Positions 7,555-15,091 of a DNA stretch of 64,000 nucleotides are shown piece after piece. Location: assembly GCA_017541325.1 (NCBI GenBank), contig JAFXZI010000012.1:138689-202688 (forward strand), written 5' to 3'. A program made the position numbers and the translations under genes. Position 1 is the stretch's first letter. Each line of letters begins with the position of its first letter. Under the pieces are notes generated by a model. The model was not told the origin of the DNA and did not search any database. It saw only the letters and a program-made list of their open reading frames with translations. Origin of the DNA: Bacilli bacterium. GTDB lineage: Bacteria; Bacillota_I; Bacilli_A; RF39; UBA660.

Positions 7555-8064
7555 CTATACCTTAAATGAATTAATAATAATATCAAATGATTCTTGATAT
7601 AAATCAAATTCATTAGAATTAGCTTCAAATACTATTAAATATAAATAATCGTCTTTTTGATATTCTATTATTTCTATTTGTTTTCCTTTTTCATAATTCT
7701 CATATAAGAAATAATACTTATTCTCTTTAAATTCATTATAAACTTTATTATAAGATCCATCTTCTAATGTTATTTGATAAGCAATAGATTCTGCATTATC
7801 TAAATCTAAATCAAAAGAATAATCTATTTTTTTAATTGCAACTACAGAAGTGTTATCAGTTGTAACTAATTCTATATAATCTTTTTTATTAGTAAGTCTA
7901 AAAGTATTATCATAATTAAACTTAATACCATTTTCATTATAAGTATTTATTTTAAATCCTTTATTAGAATTTACTTTTATAAGAAATATTACAAGTATTA
8001 AACAAATAATTATAACAAAGGTTACTATAAGTTTTAGTGATAAATTAATATTTAATTTTTTCAT
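7555..8064 (-). CDS. Membrane-anchored extracellular protein (169 aa)
   Basis: One N-terminal membrane helix (about 10-29), then a domain starting GIKFNYDNTFRL and ending DIIINSFKV, a strand-helix layout like the PsbP/Mog1-like (DUF1795-type) extracellular domains. It overlaps the stop of the trypsin-like gene by one base, with GAGGGGG upstream, so translation is probably coupled. I infer that it belongs to the same surface complex or pathway as its neighbours; nothing shows an enzymatic activity. Confidence 0.6.
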   Translation of the reverse strand: MKKLNINLSLKLIVTFVIIICLILVIFLIKVNSNKGFKINTYNENGIKFNYDNTFRLTNKKDYIELVTTDNTSVVAIKKIDYSFDLDLDNAESIAYQITLEDGSYNKVYNEFKENKYYFLYENYEKGKQIEIIEYQKDDYLYLIVFEANSNEFDLYQESFDIIINSFKV

Positions 8065-9785
8065 TAATTTACCCCCTCTACTATAACAATTATAAATCCA
8101 AGATTATTTTTAATAGTAATTGTCACATTTCCTTTTTTAAACACATTAGTTGCTACTTCTTTATAATTTTCTTTTATAAGATTCTTAGTATAAATATTTA
8201 TAATCATATCATTATCAAACATATTGTCTGTTGATTTATATCTTACTATCAAATAATTATCTTTAGTATATGCACTATATAAATCTATAGGTATGTAATT
8301 AGTTATTACAGGAAGATCTAAATACTTTTCCCATACTTTTTCTTTTACTTTATTAACTACCTTAATATTATCTATTTTTAAACTAGATAATTCTGTTGTT
8401 TTTATAGTATTAAATTCAGTATTATTTATTTTTTCAATTACATCTTTTAATACGGATATATCTATAGAATTATTTATTCCGCTGTAATAAGAATCAATAC
8501 TAGGCTTAACATCATTATTAATACCAATTACTAGTCCCTCTGTATTAAATATTGGACTACCTGTATCTCCATTAGTAAGTGGCAAAGATGTTCTTAATAC
8601 ATTTATATCATCTTTTATAGTATTTAAATATATTCCTGTTTTAATAGTTGATGTAAGACCTATAGAACTACTAATAATAATTACTGGATCATTCTTCTCT
8701 ATTTTAGATGAATCTCCTATTTTAACAGGATTACCTATCTCTTCTTTTAATTTTAAAATTGCAATATTTAAATCTGGATAAATAGAAACAACTCCATCTA
8801 TTAAAACTGCTTTTCCATTAATATCTGCATATATACGTCTAGAACCATTTTCTATCATAGAATATAATGAATCATACGTAGTTACTAAAATTCCACTCTT
8901 GATAAAAAATCCTGTTGAGTTACCAGTTGGTAAACCTAATTCATTAACACTATTTATAACAACTATACTATCTTTATTATCAAGATATACTTTGTTAGTA
9001 ATATTTCCATTTAAAGCTTTTAATTTATTATAATTAAAATCACCATATCCTGTTGGAATATAACTAACTGCATTATTTAATTTATTAGTTGATTTATTAT
9101 TTATTGATCTTTCAGTTTTATCTATTATTTTTAAATATGTTTCTAGATCTCTTACCCATTCTATATTTATATTAAATATTTTGAATTGTTTGCTTTCTTC
9201 TTCATAACGAATTGAAAGTTCAACAATTGCATCTAATGTGTATTTTTTATTTCCATATGTAAGAGTTACATCATCTAAATATGATTTAGTAATTATTTCT
9301 TCTTTAGTTACATAATCATAAGCTATTTCTTTTAATTCTTTAAACTTAAATTCTCTTGAATAAAATAACATATGTATTGCATCTAAAGTAATACTACCAT
9401 TTGAATATTCCTTATACTTAGGACTGTTATAAAAATCATCATATTCATCTATACTCATAGATGGAAATCTAACAAGATATTTATTAATATCACCACTATA
9501 TTTAATTGATGATAAATCTGTTTTTGTTAAAGCATCAAGATATTTTTTAATAAGTTTTTCTATTTCTTTTTTATCTTTATTAGACAAAATATACTTCTTA
9601 GTTGTATCTATCTTATAATCATTACTTGTATTACTAACTAGTTTATTTGTTATTTCATTTGTTGAAGTAGATAAATCAATATCTAAATTAAAATCAGTCT
9701 TATAATTCTTTGGAACACTTATAATTATTAGAATTATAACTAGGGCAAGTACAATTGGAACAATAATCAATAATTTCTTTTTCAT
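8064..9785 (-). CDS. Membrane-anchored trypsin-like (S1C) domain protein, catalytically degenerate
   Basis: 573 residues: an N-terminal membrane helix (5-25), a 200-residue alpha/beta region, then a trypsin-fold segment (about 280-450) with GFFIKSG-ILVTTYDSL, YPDLNIAILKL and NGDTGSPIFN. These align with the His, Asp and Ser motifs of HtrA-type proteases (ILTNYHVV, DLAVL, GNSGGP). Here the His position is Asp305, the Asp is kept (Asp338) and the nucleophile Ser is Thr408. It is probably not a serine protease but a binding or scaffolding domain. A further domain of about 120 residues follows. An intact HtrA is encoded at 50995-52167. Confidence 0.7.
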   Translation of the reverse strand: MKKKLLIIVPIVLALVIILIIISVPKNYKTDFNLDIDLSTSTNEITNKLVSNTSNDYKIDTTKKYILSNKDKKEIEKLIKKYLDALTKTDLSSIKYSGDINKYLVRFPSMSIDEYDDFYNSPKYKEYSNGSITLDAIHMLFYSREFKFKELKEIAYDYVTKEEIITKSYLDDVTLTYGNKKYTLDAIVELSIRYEEESKQFKIFNINIEWVRDLETYLKIIDKTERSINNKSTNKLNNAVSYIPTGYGDFNYNKLKALNGNITNKVYLDNKDSIVVINSVNELGLPTGNSTGFFIKSGILVTTYDSLYSMIENGSRRIYADINGKAVLIDGVVSIYPDLNIAILKLKEEIGNPVKIGDSSKIEKNDPVIIISSSIGLTSTIKTGIYLNTIKDDINVLRTSLPLTNGDTGSPIFNTEGLVIGINNDVKPSIDSYYSGINNSIDISVLKDVIEKINNTEFNTIKTTELSSLKIDNIKVVNKVKEKVWEKYLDLPVITNYIPIDLYSAYTKDNYLIVRYKSTDNMFDNDMIINIYTKNLIKENYKEVATNVFKKGNVTITIKNNLGFIIVIVEGVN

Positions 9786-9786
9786 A

Positions 9787-11022
9787 CTATCCCCCCAATT
9801 CCTTTAATTTTTCTTGTGTTAGTTTATACATTTCAACAGATAATGGTTTAGCATTATTTCCATTTGATAAATAATCAACCATTGCTTCAGCAAAAGTTTC
9901 TGCATATATTACATTTCCATTATCATCTTTTTGATTAGCATAACCACTTATTTCTATTCTAAGTTCTTCTTCTGTTTTAGGACTCAATCCTTGACTTATT
10001 AAACGTTCATTTACATTTTTAGTTGCTCTTTCTACTAAATCTTTAGAAAAAGTATAATTAAAGAACGTATTATGAACATTTTGATAATCAGTAATATTAT
10101 CTCCTACTAGAATATTAGCATTATTCATTCTAATAGTAATATAATAGTCAAGCGCATGAGCTGTTTCATGTACTATAACATCTTCTGGTCTAGAATTATC
10201 CGGATGGAATTTAGCATTTAAATCCATTTGATAAGTTTTAGATAACAAATCATAATCATTAAATAGATTAACATTTAAATAAATTCTTCTTAAATAAGCA
10301 TAATAATTATCAGATTGACCAATTACTTTGGTAGTAAAATCTGCATACACTCTAGCTTCTCTATTACCAACTAAATATGAATCTACTAACTTTTCTTTTA
10401 CTGGATGTAATCTATAGAATTGTTGTAATCTATTAGATAGATTTTCCATATACTTAACATCAATTCCACATGTATATGAATATTTAAGATCTAACTCTTT
10501 ATCTATTTTTTTATTTAAATCTTCATATTTTTTATTATTACATGCTTTATTACCATCTTGTTCCTTTTGTTTTAAAACCGCTACTACTTGTTTAGTAAAA
10601 GCATCAATTGATGGAGATGAATTAAATTCATAATCTCCAAAATATAATGGATCAAAATCATTTATAACAACTTCTTCTGGATCTTTACATATTTCTGCTT
10701 CTCTATTTTGAGAACAGTATTTTTCAATATCAGAAGTATCTACATATTCTTTTTTATTACTCATTAATATTATTAATAAGACTATAATTAATGCAATAAT
10801 AACAATTATGGCACAAGCAATAATTACTCCATTATTATTTGTATTCTTACTTGAAGTTTCTACTTTTAAATCTTCTTTTTTTAAATCTAGATTACCCGTT
10901 ATATCTTTTAAAATACCAATATTTATTTCTTTTGTCCTTTCATCAGGTGAAACTCTATATCCACACTTTGGACAAAACATAGCATTGTCATTTAAATTAT
11001 TACCGCACTTAGGACAATACAT
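9787..11022 (-). CDS. Zinc-ribbon membrane protein with extracellular zincin-type metalloprotease motif
   Basis: 411 residues: a cytosolic zinc ribbon (CPKCG at 3-7, CPKCG at 17-21), a membrane helix (about 66-87), then a large extracytoplasmic domain. Residues 285-289 are HETAH inside IVHETAHALDYY, the HExxH zinc site. About 90 residues downstream ETFAEAMVDYL (from 375) offers the third glutamate ligand in the style of lethal-factor-like zincins. Peptidase activity is therefore likely but unproven and the substrate is unknown. It starts inside the 3' end region of the upstream gene, with TAGAGGAG as SD. Second gene of the operon. Confidence 0.75.
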   Translation of the reverse strand: MYCPKCGNNLNDNAMFCPKCGYRVSPDERTKEINIGILKDITGNLDLKKEDLKVETSSKNTNNNGVIIACAIIVIIALIIVLLIILMSNKKEYVDTSDIEKYCSQNREAEICKDPEEVVINDFDPLYFGDYEFNSSPSIDAFTKQVVAVLKQKEQDGNKACNNKKYEDLNKKIDKELDLKYSYTCGIDVKYMENLSNRLQQFYRLHPVKEKLVDSYLVGNREARVYADFTTKVIGQSDNYYAYLRRIYLNVNLFNDYDLLSKTYQMDLNAKFHPDNSRPEDVIVHETAHALDYYITIRMNNANILVGDNITDYQNVHNTFFNYTFSKDLVERATKNVNERLISQGLSPKTEEELRIEISGYANQKDDNGNVIYAETFAEAMVDYLSNGNNAKPLSVEMYKLTQEKLKELGG

Positions 11023-11023
11023 T

Positions 11024-12190
11024 TTAGTACTCCTCTATTTTAAAGTTTAGATAGTCTTCTAGATTTTTTTCAGTTATTGGTATTTTTTTATTACTCATAT
11101 ATACTTTTACATAATCGTTTTTTCCAATTTCAACAAAAGCATATAAAGTATAATATGTATTTAAATATTCATTTTTATCTTTATCATATAAATCATAACT
11201 TGTTATAAAATAATATAAATTATGATTATTATAATTCTTAAATTTAACATCTGTTGATTTTGCGTTTTTATAATTTTCTCCTAATGGAGAAGTATTAGAT
11301 TTATATGAGTTAGCACGTTCTTTTATAGAGTCACTAGTTCCTTCTATAGATAATGATACATATTGACTTTCATTAATATCTTCTTTTGAAAAAACAACTG
11401 TATTTATATCTGAGTCAACACTTGCTTCTTCAGGGATTTCACTTGGTACTTTATATTTTAATTTATATCCATGTTCATATGAATTATTCTTATTTTGTTT
11501 GATAGATCCAACTATATAATTTCCTTCTTCTTTAGAATGAACAAATTCAGCTTTATTTTCTTCTATTTTCATAGATTTAATTATTTTCGCAATAGCATTA
11601 GAACTAATTGCTTTATCGTTTGAAACAAAGGAAATAGTAAGAGTATTATTTCCATCCTTAAATGGTATTGCAATATACCATTCATCTCTTAGTGTTTTAG
11701 AATTATCTAAAATACCAACAGAATAATATGTTGCATCAAAATAATAATATGTTATATCTCCATATTTCATTTCTTTTATATCTGAATATATAAAATCTGT
11801 ATAACGCTTATCTTCACTTAATGAAACTAAATATGTCTTTTTAGAATTTAAAAATGCTTTTGGTTTTTCAGATACTATAAAAGCATTAAATTTAAGTGTT
11901 CTATCTTCGCTTAATAATTGTTTTGCTCTATAAGATAAGATATATTCATTTACGCATTTTGGATAGGCGAAAGATATTTTAGTATAGTCATTTAATTGTA
12001 GATATGTATCGATCATTTCATCATCACAATAAGTTTTTACGCCCCTAGCATCAGCTCTTACTATTGATGGATTTTCAGTTTCATTTTTCTTCTTATCAAG
12101 AGTACTATTTCCCGTAACTTGAATAAATACTCCTCCACCAATTAGTAAACCACCTAATAATATAATAATTAAGCCAATTATCTTCTTCAC
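11024..12190 (-). CDS. Membrane-anchored protein with two tandem extracellular domains; operon leader
   Basis: 388 residues from the GTG at 12190 (AGGGTG seven bases upstream; an upstream TTG in frame has no SD). A single membrane helix (about 3-25) is followed by two related domains of about 165 residues. Each begins with a YxLSYR/GYKLKYK-like strand and the first ends IIKSMKIEE. The domains share the general pattern of the 7016 and 7555 proteins, so this looks like a duplicated form. First gene of the six-gene operon, so it marks the operon promoter region (12191-12300, shared divergently with rpsT). Confidence 0.6.
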   Translation of the reverse strand: MKKIIGLIIILLGGLLIGGGVFIQVTGNSTLDKKKNETENPSIVRADARGVKTYCDDEMIDTYLQLNDYTKISFAYPKCVNEYILSYRAKQLLSEDRTLKFNAFIVSEKPKAFLNSKKTYLVSLSEDKRYTDFIYSDIKEMKYGDITYYYFDATYYSVGILDNSKTLRDEWYIAIPFKDGNNTLTISFVSNDKAISSNAIAKIIKSMKIEENKAEFVHSKEEGNYIVGSIKQNKNNSYEHGYKLKYKVPSEIPEEASVDSDINTVVFSKEDINESQYVSLSIEGTSDSIKERANSYKSNTSPLGENYKNAKSTDVKFKNYNNHNLYYFITSYDLYDKDKNEYLNTYYTLYAFVEIGKNDYVKVYMSNKKIPITEKNLEDYLNFKIEEY

Positions 12191-12273
12191 ACTATCACGC
12201 ACCCTACTATAAAAAGTATATAACAATTATTGTAATTTAACAATTGTTTTTAGTATGTATTTCATAATTAAAG

Positions 12274-12302
12274 TTGATTTTTAAGTGTTTTTTTGTTAAA
12301 AT
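12274..12302 (+). promoter_or_regulatory. Sigma-A promoter of rpsT
   Basis: TTGATT (12274-12279), 17-bp spacer, TAAAAT (12297-12302), ending 30 bp before the rpsT start. Confidence 0.75.
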
Positions 12303-12332
12303 CATTATTAGTTGAAGAAACGAGGTGAAAAA

Positions 12333-12596
12333 ATGCCAAATATTAAAAGTGCTAAAAAAAGAGTTATCACAAATAAAAAGAAATCAGTAGGTAACAATAC
12401 AGTTGAAACAAGTAGAAAAACTGCTATTAAAAAATTTGAAAAACTAGTTAAAGCAGGAGATAAAGAAAACGCAAAAGTTGCATTAAATGTTGCTATTCAA
12501 AGAATTGATAAATCTGCAAAAGTTGGATTAATTCATGCTAATAAAGCAGCTAGATTAAAATCAAGATTAACAAAATCATTAAATACTATGGAGTAA
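12333..12596 (+). CDS. rpsT: 30S ribosomal protein S20
   Basis: 87 residues from the ATG at 12333, which has GAGGTG five bases upstream. MPNIKSAKKRV...NKKKS at the N-terminus and the Lys/Arg-rich helices (IHANKAARLKSRL near 70) are diagnostic of bS20, which binds 16S rRNA in the small subunit body. Single-gene unit with its own promoter and a tight terminator that overlaps the stop codon. Confidence 0.97.
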   Translation: MPNIKSAKKRVITNKKKSVGNNTVETSRKTAIKKFEKLVKAGDKENAKVALNVAIQRIDKSAKVGLIHANKAARLKSRLTKSLNTME

Positions 12597-12615
12597 TACA
12601 ATTACTCTTTTTTTT
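12591..12615 (+). terminator. rpsT terminator
   Basis: Stem GAGTAA / TTACTC (12591-12596, 12602-12607) followed by a run of T; the 5' arm contains the rpsT stop codon. Confidence 0.9.
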
Positions 12616-12654
12616 ATTTCTAAAATAGTATAGAATTAATTATAGGTGAATATA

Positions 12655-13560
12655 ATGAAGAAGTTTTTTATTAAAGCATTTATATGCCTCATTATATTAG
12701 GTGTTTGTTATTATTATCGAGATAATATAGTAAAACTTGTTTATGATAGTCTAACTGATAATATTAAAATAAGTGAATTAAAACCAAACGAGTATTATCG
12801 TAAGGTAGATTATCAATATGTACAAATAACTAATGATTTTGAAGCTAAAAACTATCAGCATTTATTAAATATTTACTACACTATCGTAAGTAGTGGTGCT
12901 CGTGAATTTACTTTTAAATGTGGTTATGATAATTGTTTAAAAGACGTTGACTATATATCTAATAACCAACAAATATTATCAAATATAAATTCCTTTGTTC
13001 ATCCATATAATAGTTTTTCTTCAATAGAAACAAAATATAATACTGTTGGCCAAGTAGATGTTATTGTTAATAAATTATATACAAAAAGTGATATCAAAAA
13101 AATAAATGAAAAAATTGAATATATTAATAAGACATATGTTAAAAATGAAACTAATAAAATAACTATTATAAGAATAATACATGACTATATAATAAATACT
13201 ACTAAATATGATTCAGATAGAAGTGACTTACAAATAGTTAATTATAAATCTAATATTGCATATGGTCCACTTATTGAAGGTTATGGATTATGTGGTGGAT
13301 ATACTGATGCAATGGCTCTATTCTTAGATTATTTCAATATTCCAAATTATAAAGTTATAAGTGAAAATCATGTATGGAATGTAGTTAATTTAAATAATAA
13401 ATGGTACCATCTAGATCTTACTTGGGATGATCCTGTAGCACCTTCTGGTAAAAATGTTTTGGAACACACATTCTTCTTAATAACAACACAAAAATTAGAT
13501 GAATTTGAAAAACAACAACATATATATGATAAAAAAGTATTTGTAGAAGTTGCAAATTAA
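12655..13560 (+). CDS. Membrane-anchored transglutaminase-like protein
   Basis: 301 residues from the ATG at 12655 (AGGTG six bases upstream). An N-terminal signal anchor (about 3-20) puts the rest outside the cell. The C-terminal half carries the transglutaminase/papain-like triad: Cys213 in GYGLCGGYTDAM, His239 in ENHVWNVV and Asp254 in HLDLTWDD, spaced as in the bacterial transglutaminase core family (PF01841). Such proteins act as peptidases or crosslinkers of cell-surface peptides. The specific reaction is not known. Convergent with the AI-2E-type transporter. Confidence 0.85.
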   Translation: MKKFFIKAFICLIILGVCYYYRDNIVKLVYDSLTDNIKISELKPNEYYRKVDYQYVQITNDFEAKNYQHLLNIYYTIVSSGAREFTFKCGYDNCLKDVDYISNNQQILSNINSFVHPYNSFSSIETKYNTVGQVDVIVNKLYTKSDIKKINEKIEYINKTYVKNETNKITIIRIIHDYIINTTKYDSDRSDLQIVNYKSNIAYGPLIEGYGLCGGYTDAMALFLDYFNIPNYKVISENHVWNVVNLNNKWYHLDLTWDDPVAPSGKNVLEHTFFLITTQKLDEFEKQQHIYDKKVFVEVAN

Positions 13561-13588
13561 AAAGAGAAGTTAATCTTCTCTTTTTTTA
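13561..13588. terminator. Bidirectional terminator between convergent genes
   Basis: Stem AGAGAAG / CTTCTCT (13563-13569, 13575-13581) with A-run before and T-run after; the minus-strand stop codon lies in its loop. Confidence 0.85.
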
Positions 13589-14649
13589 TTCTTCTCTTTT
13601 TCTTTTCTTTCCCTATACTTTATTAAATTTTCTTCTTTAATAAACTTATATACACAACTTACTACCAAGAATGTAGGTAAAGCAATTAATATTCCAAAGA
13701 TATTAAACAATCCACCCATTACTACTACTGCAAATATTGACCATAAAGGTTTAACATTATTTGTTTTACCATATACATGTGGTGAAATAAAGTATCCATC
13801 AATATTAGGGAATATCAAACAAATAATCAATGTTGCAATAAATAGTTTTGTAGATATTACACTAGCAAGTATTACAGCAATAATATTAGTAATCCATCCA
13901 CCAAAATATGGTATTACTGTTGTAAAAGATGCAAGAAGTCCAAGTAATAACCAGTTTGGATGTCCTACTAACCAGAATAAGAATGAGTATTCAAAGAATT
14001 GAATAACCATAAATATTGTTAATCCTTCTAAGTAATGTCCTAATTCATTATCAATGTCTTTTAATAATTTAAATGCTTTTTTATTTCTTACTAATAAATA
14101 TTCTTTAAGTGTCTTTCTAATATGATCCATATCAATTAAGAAATATATTGTTACTACTGTTACAATAATTATTTTACCTAATAGATTAGCTGTATGAGAT
14201 ACAAATGATACAAAACCAGTTTGAATATAATTACCAAACCAACTAATCATACCATTTAAGAATTCATTTATTTCTGACTGATATGGAGTAATATCTATAT
14301 CAAATTTACTAGACAAATCCCCAATAATAGTTTTAGTATTTTCTGTTAAATTAAGTAACTGTTCATATATTAAAGGTACTGTTAATCCAACTAATCCTAC
14401 TATAACTCCGAGAACTCCTAATACTACAATTAAAACAGATAATTTTTTATTAACTCCTTTTCTTTGTAACAATCTAACTAACGGAGAAAAGGCATATGCT
14501 ATTATGAACGCTAAAATATAAGGAAATACTAGATTAAAAATTCTTACTAAAAGTGAGAACCAATAATCAATAGTAGCAACACCTATATACATGATTCCAC
14601 ATAATATTAAAATATTTAATAATTTATAATTTACTCTATTCTTAAACAT
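13570..14649 (-). CDS. AI-2E family transporter (YtvI/PerM-like membrane protein)
   Basis: 359 residues with about seven to eight membrane helices in the AI-2E exporter superfamily layout: paired N-terminal helices, a basic loop RLLQRKGVNKKLS, a long extracellular amphipathic region (70-150), then the conserved membrane core with IPYFGGWI near 245 and the ISPHVYGKTNNVKPLW segment near 287. In the superfamily these proteins export autoinducers, ions or small solutes; the substrate here is unknown. The C-terminus is highly Lys/Arg/Glu-rich. It follows dtd with a 4-bp gap. Confidence 0.9.
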   Translation of the reverse strand: MFKNRVNYKLLNILILCGIMYIGVATIDYWFSLLVRIFNLVFPYILAFIIAYAFSPLVRLLQRKGVNKKLSVLIVVLGVLGVIVGLVGLTVPLIYEQLLNLTENTKTIIGDLSSKFDIDITPYQSEINEFLNGMISWFGNYIQTGFVSFVSHTANLLGKIIIVTVVTIYFLIDMDHIRKTLKEYLLVRNKKAFKLLKDIDNELGHYLEGLTIFMVIQFFEYSFLFWLVGHPNWLLLGLLASFTTVIPYFGGWITNIIAVILASVISTKLFIATLIICLIFPNIDGYFISPHVYGKTNNVKPLWSIFAVVVMGGLFNIFGILIALPTFLVVSCVYKFIKEENLIKYRERKEKEKNKKRED

Positions 14650-14653
14650 ATAA

Positions 14654-15091
14654 TCATTCCTTTTCTAAAAGAATTGTAATTGGTCCATCATTTATTAAAC
14701 TTATTTCCATTTCTGCACCAAATATACCAGTTTCAACTTTTATTAATTTACTAAGTTCTTGATTAAAATAATCATATAAAACCGTTGCTTTATCTCCACT
14801 TAAAGCTTTTATATAACTTGGTCTATTTCCTTTAGTAGCATCTCCATATAAAGTAAATTGTGATATTGATAAAATCTGACTATCTTCTCTATTAATACTT
14901 TTATTCATAACTCCATTTTCATCATCGAATATTCTTAGATTAATAATTTTATTAATCATATATTTAATAGTATCTTCATTATCTCCTTCAGTAAAACCTA
15001 CTAAAAGAACCATTCCTTTATCTATTTTACCAGTAATTTTTCCATCAACCTTACACGAGGCTTCTTTACTTCTTTGTACGACAACTCTCAT
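14654..15091 (-). CDS. dtd: D-aminoacyl-tRNA deacylase
   Basis: 145 residues, full length. MRVVVQRSKEASC at the start, SQFTLYGD near 77 and the NDGPITILLE end with the cross-subunit Gly-cisPro motif identify DTD, which removes D-amino acids from mischarged tRNA. Its ATG overlaps the relA-like stop as ATGA, so translation is coupled. The relA-dtd order is the classical Bacilli arrangement. Confidence 0.97.
   Translation of the reverse strand: MRVVVQRSKEASCKVDGKITGKIDKGMVLLVGFTEGDNEDTIKYMINKIINLRIFDDENGVMNKSINREDSQILSISQFTLYGDATKGNRPSYIKALSGDKATVLYDYFNQELSKLIKVETGIFGAEMEISLINDGPITILLEKE

Noticed and set aside
12191-12332. Ribosomal-protein leader or riboswitch upstream of rpsT
   Set aside because: The transcript leader from the predicted promoter is only about 25 nt, too short for such an element.
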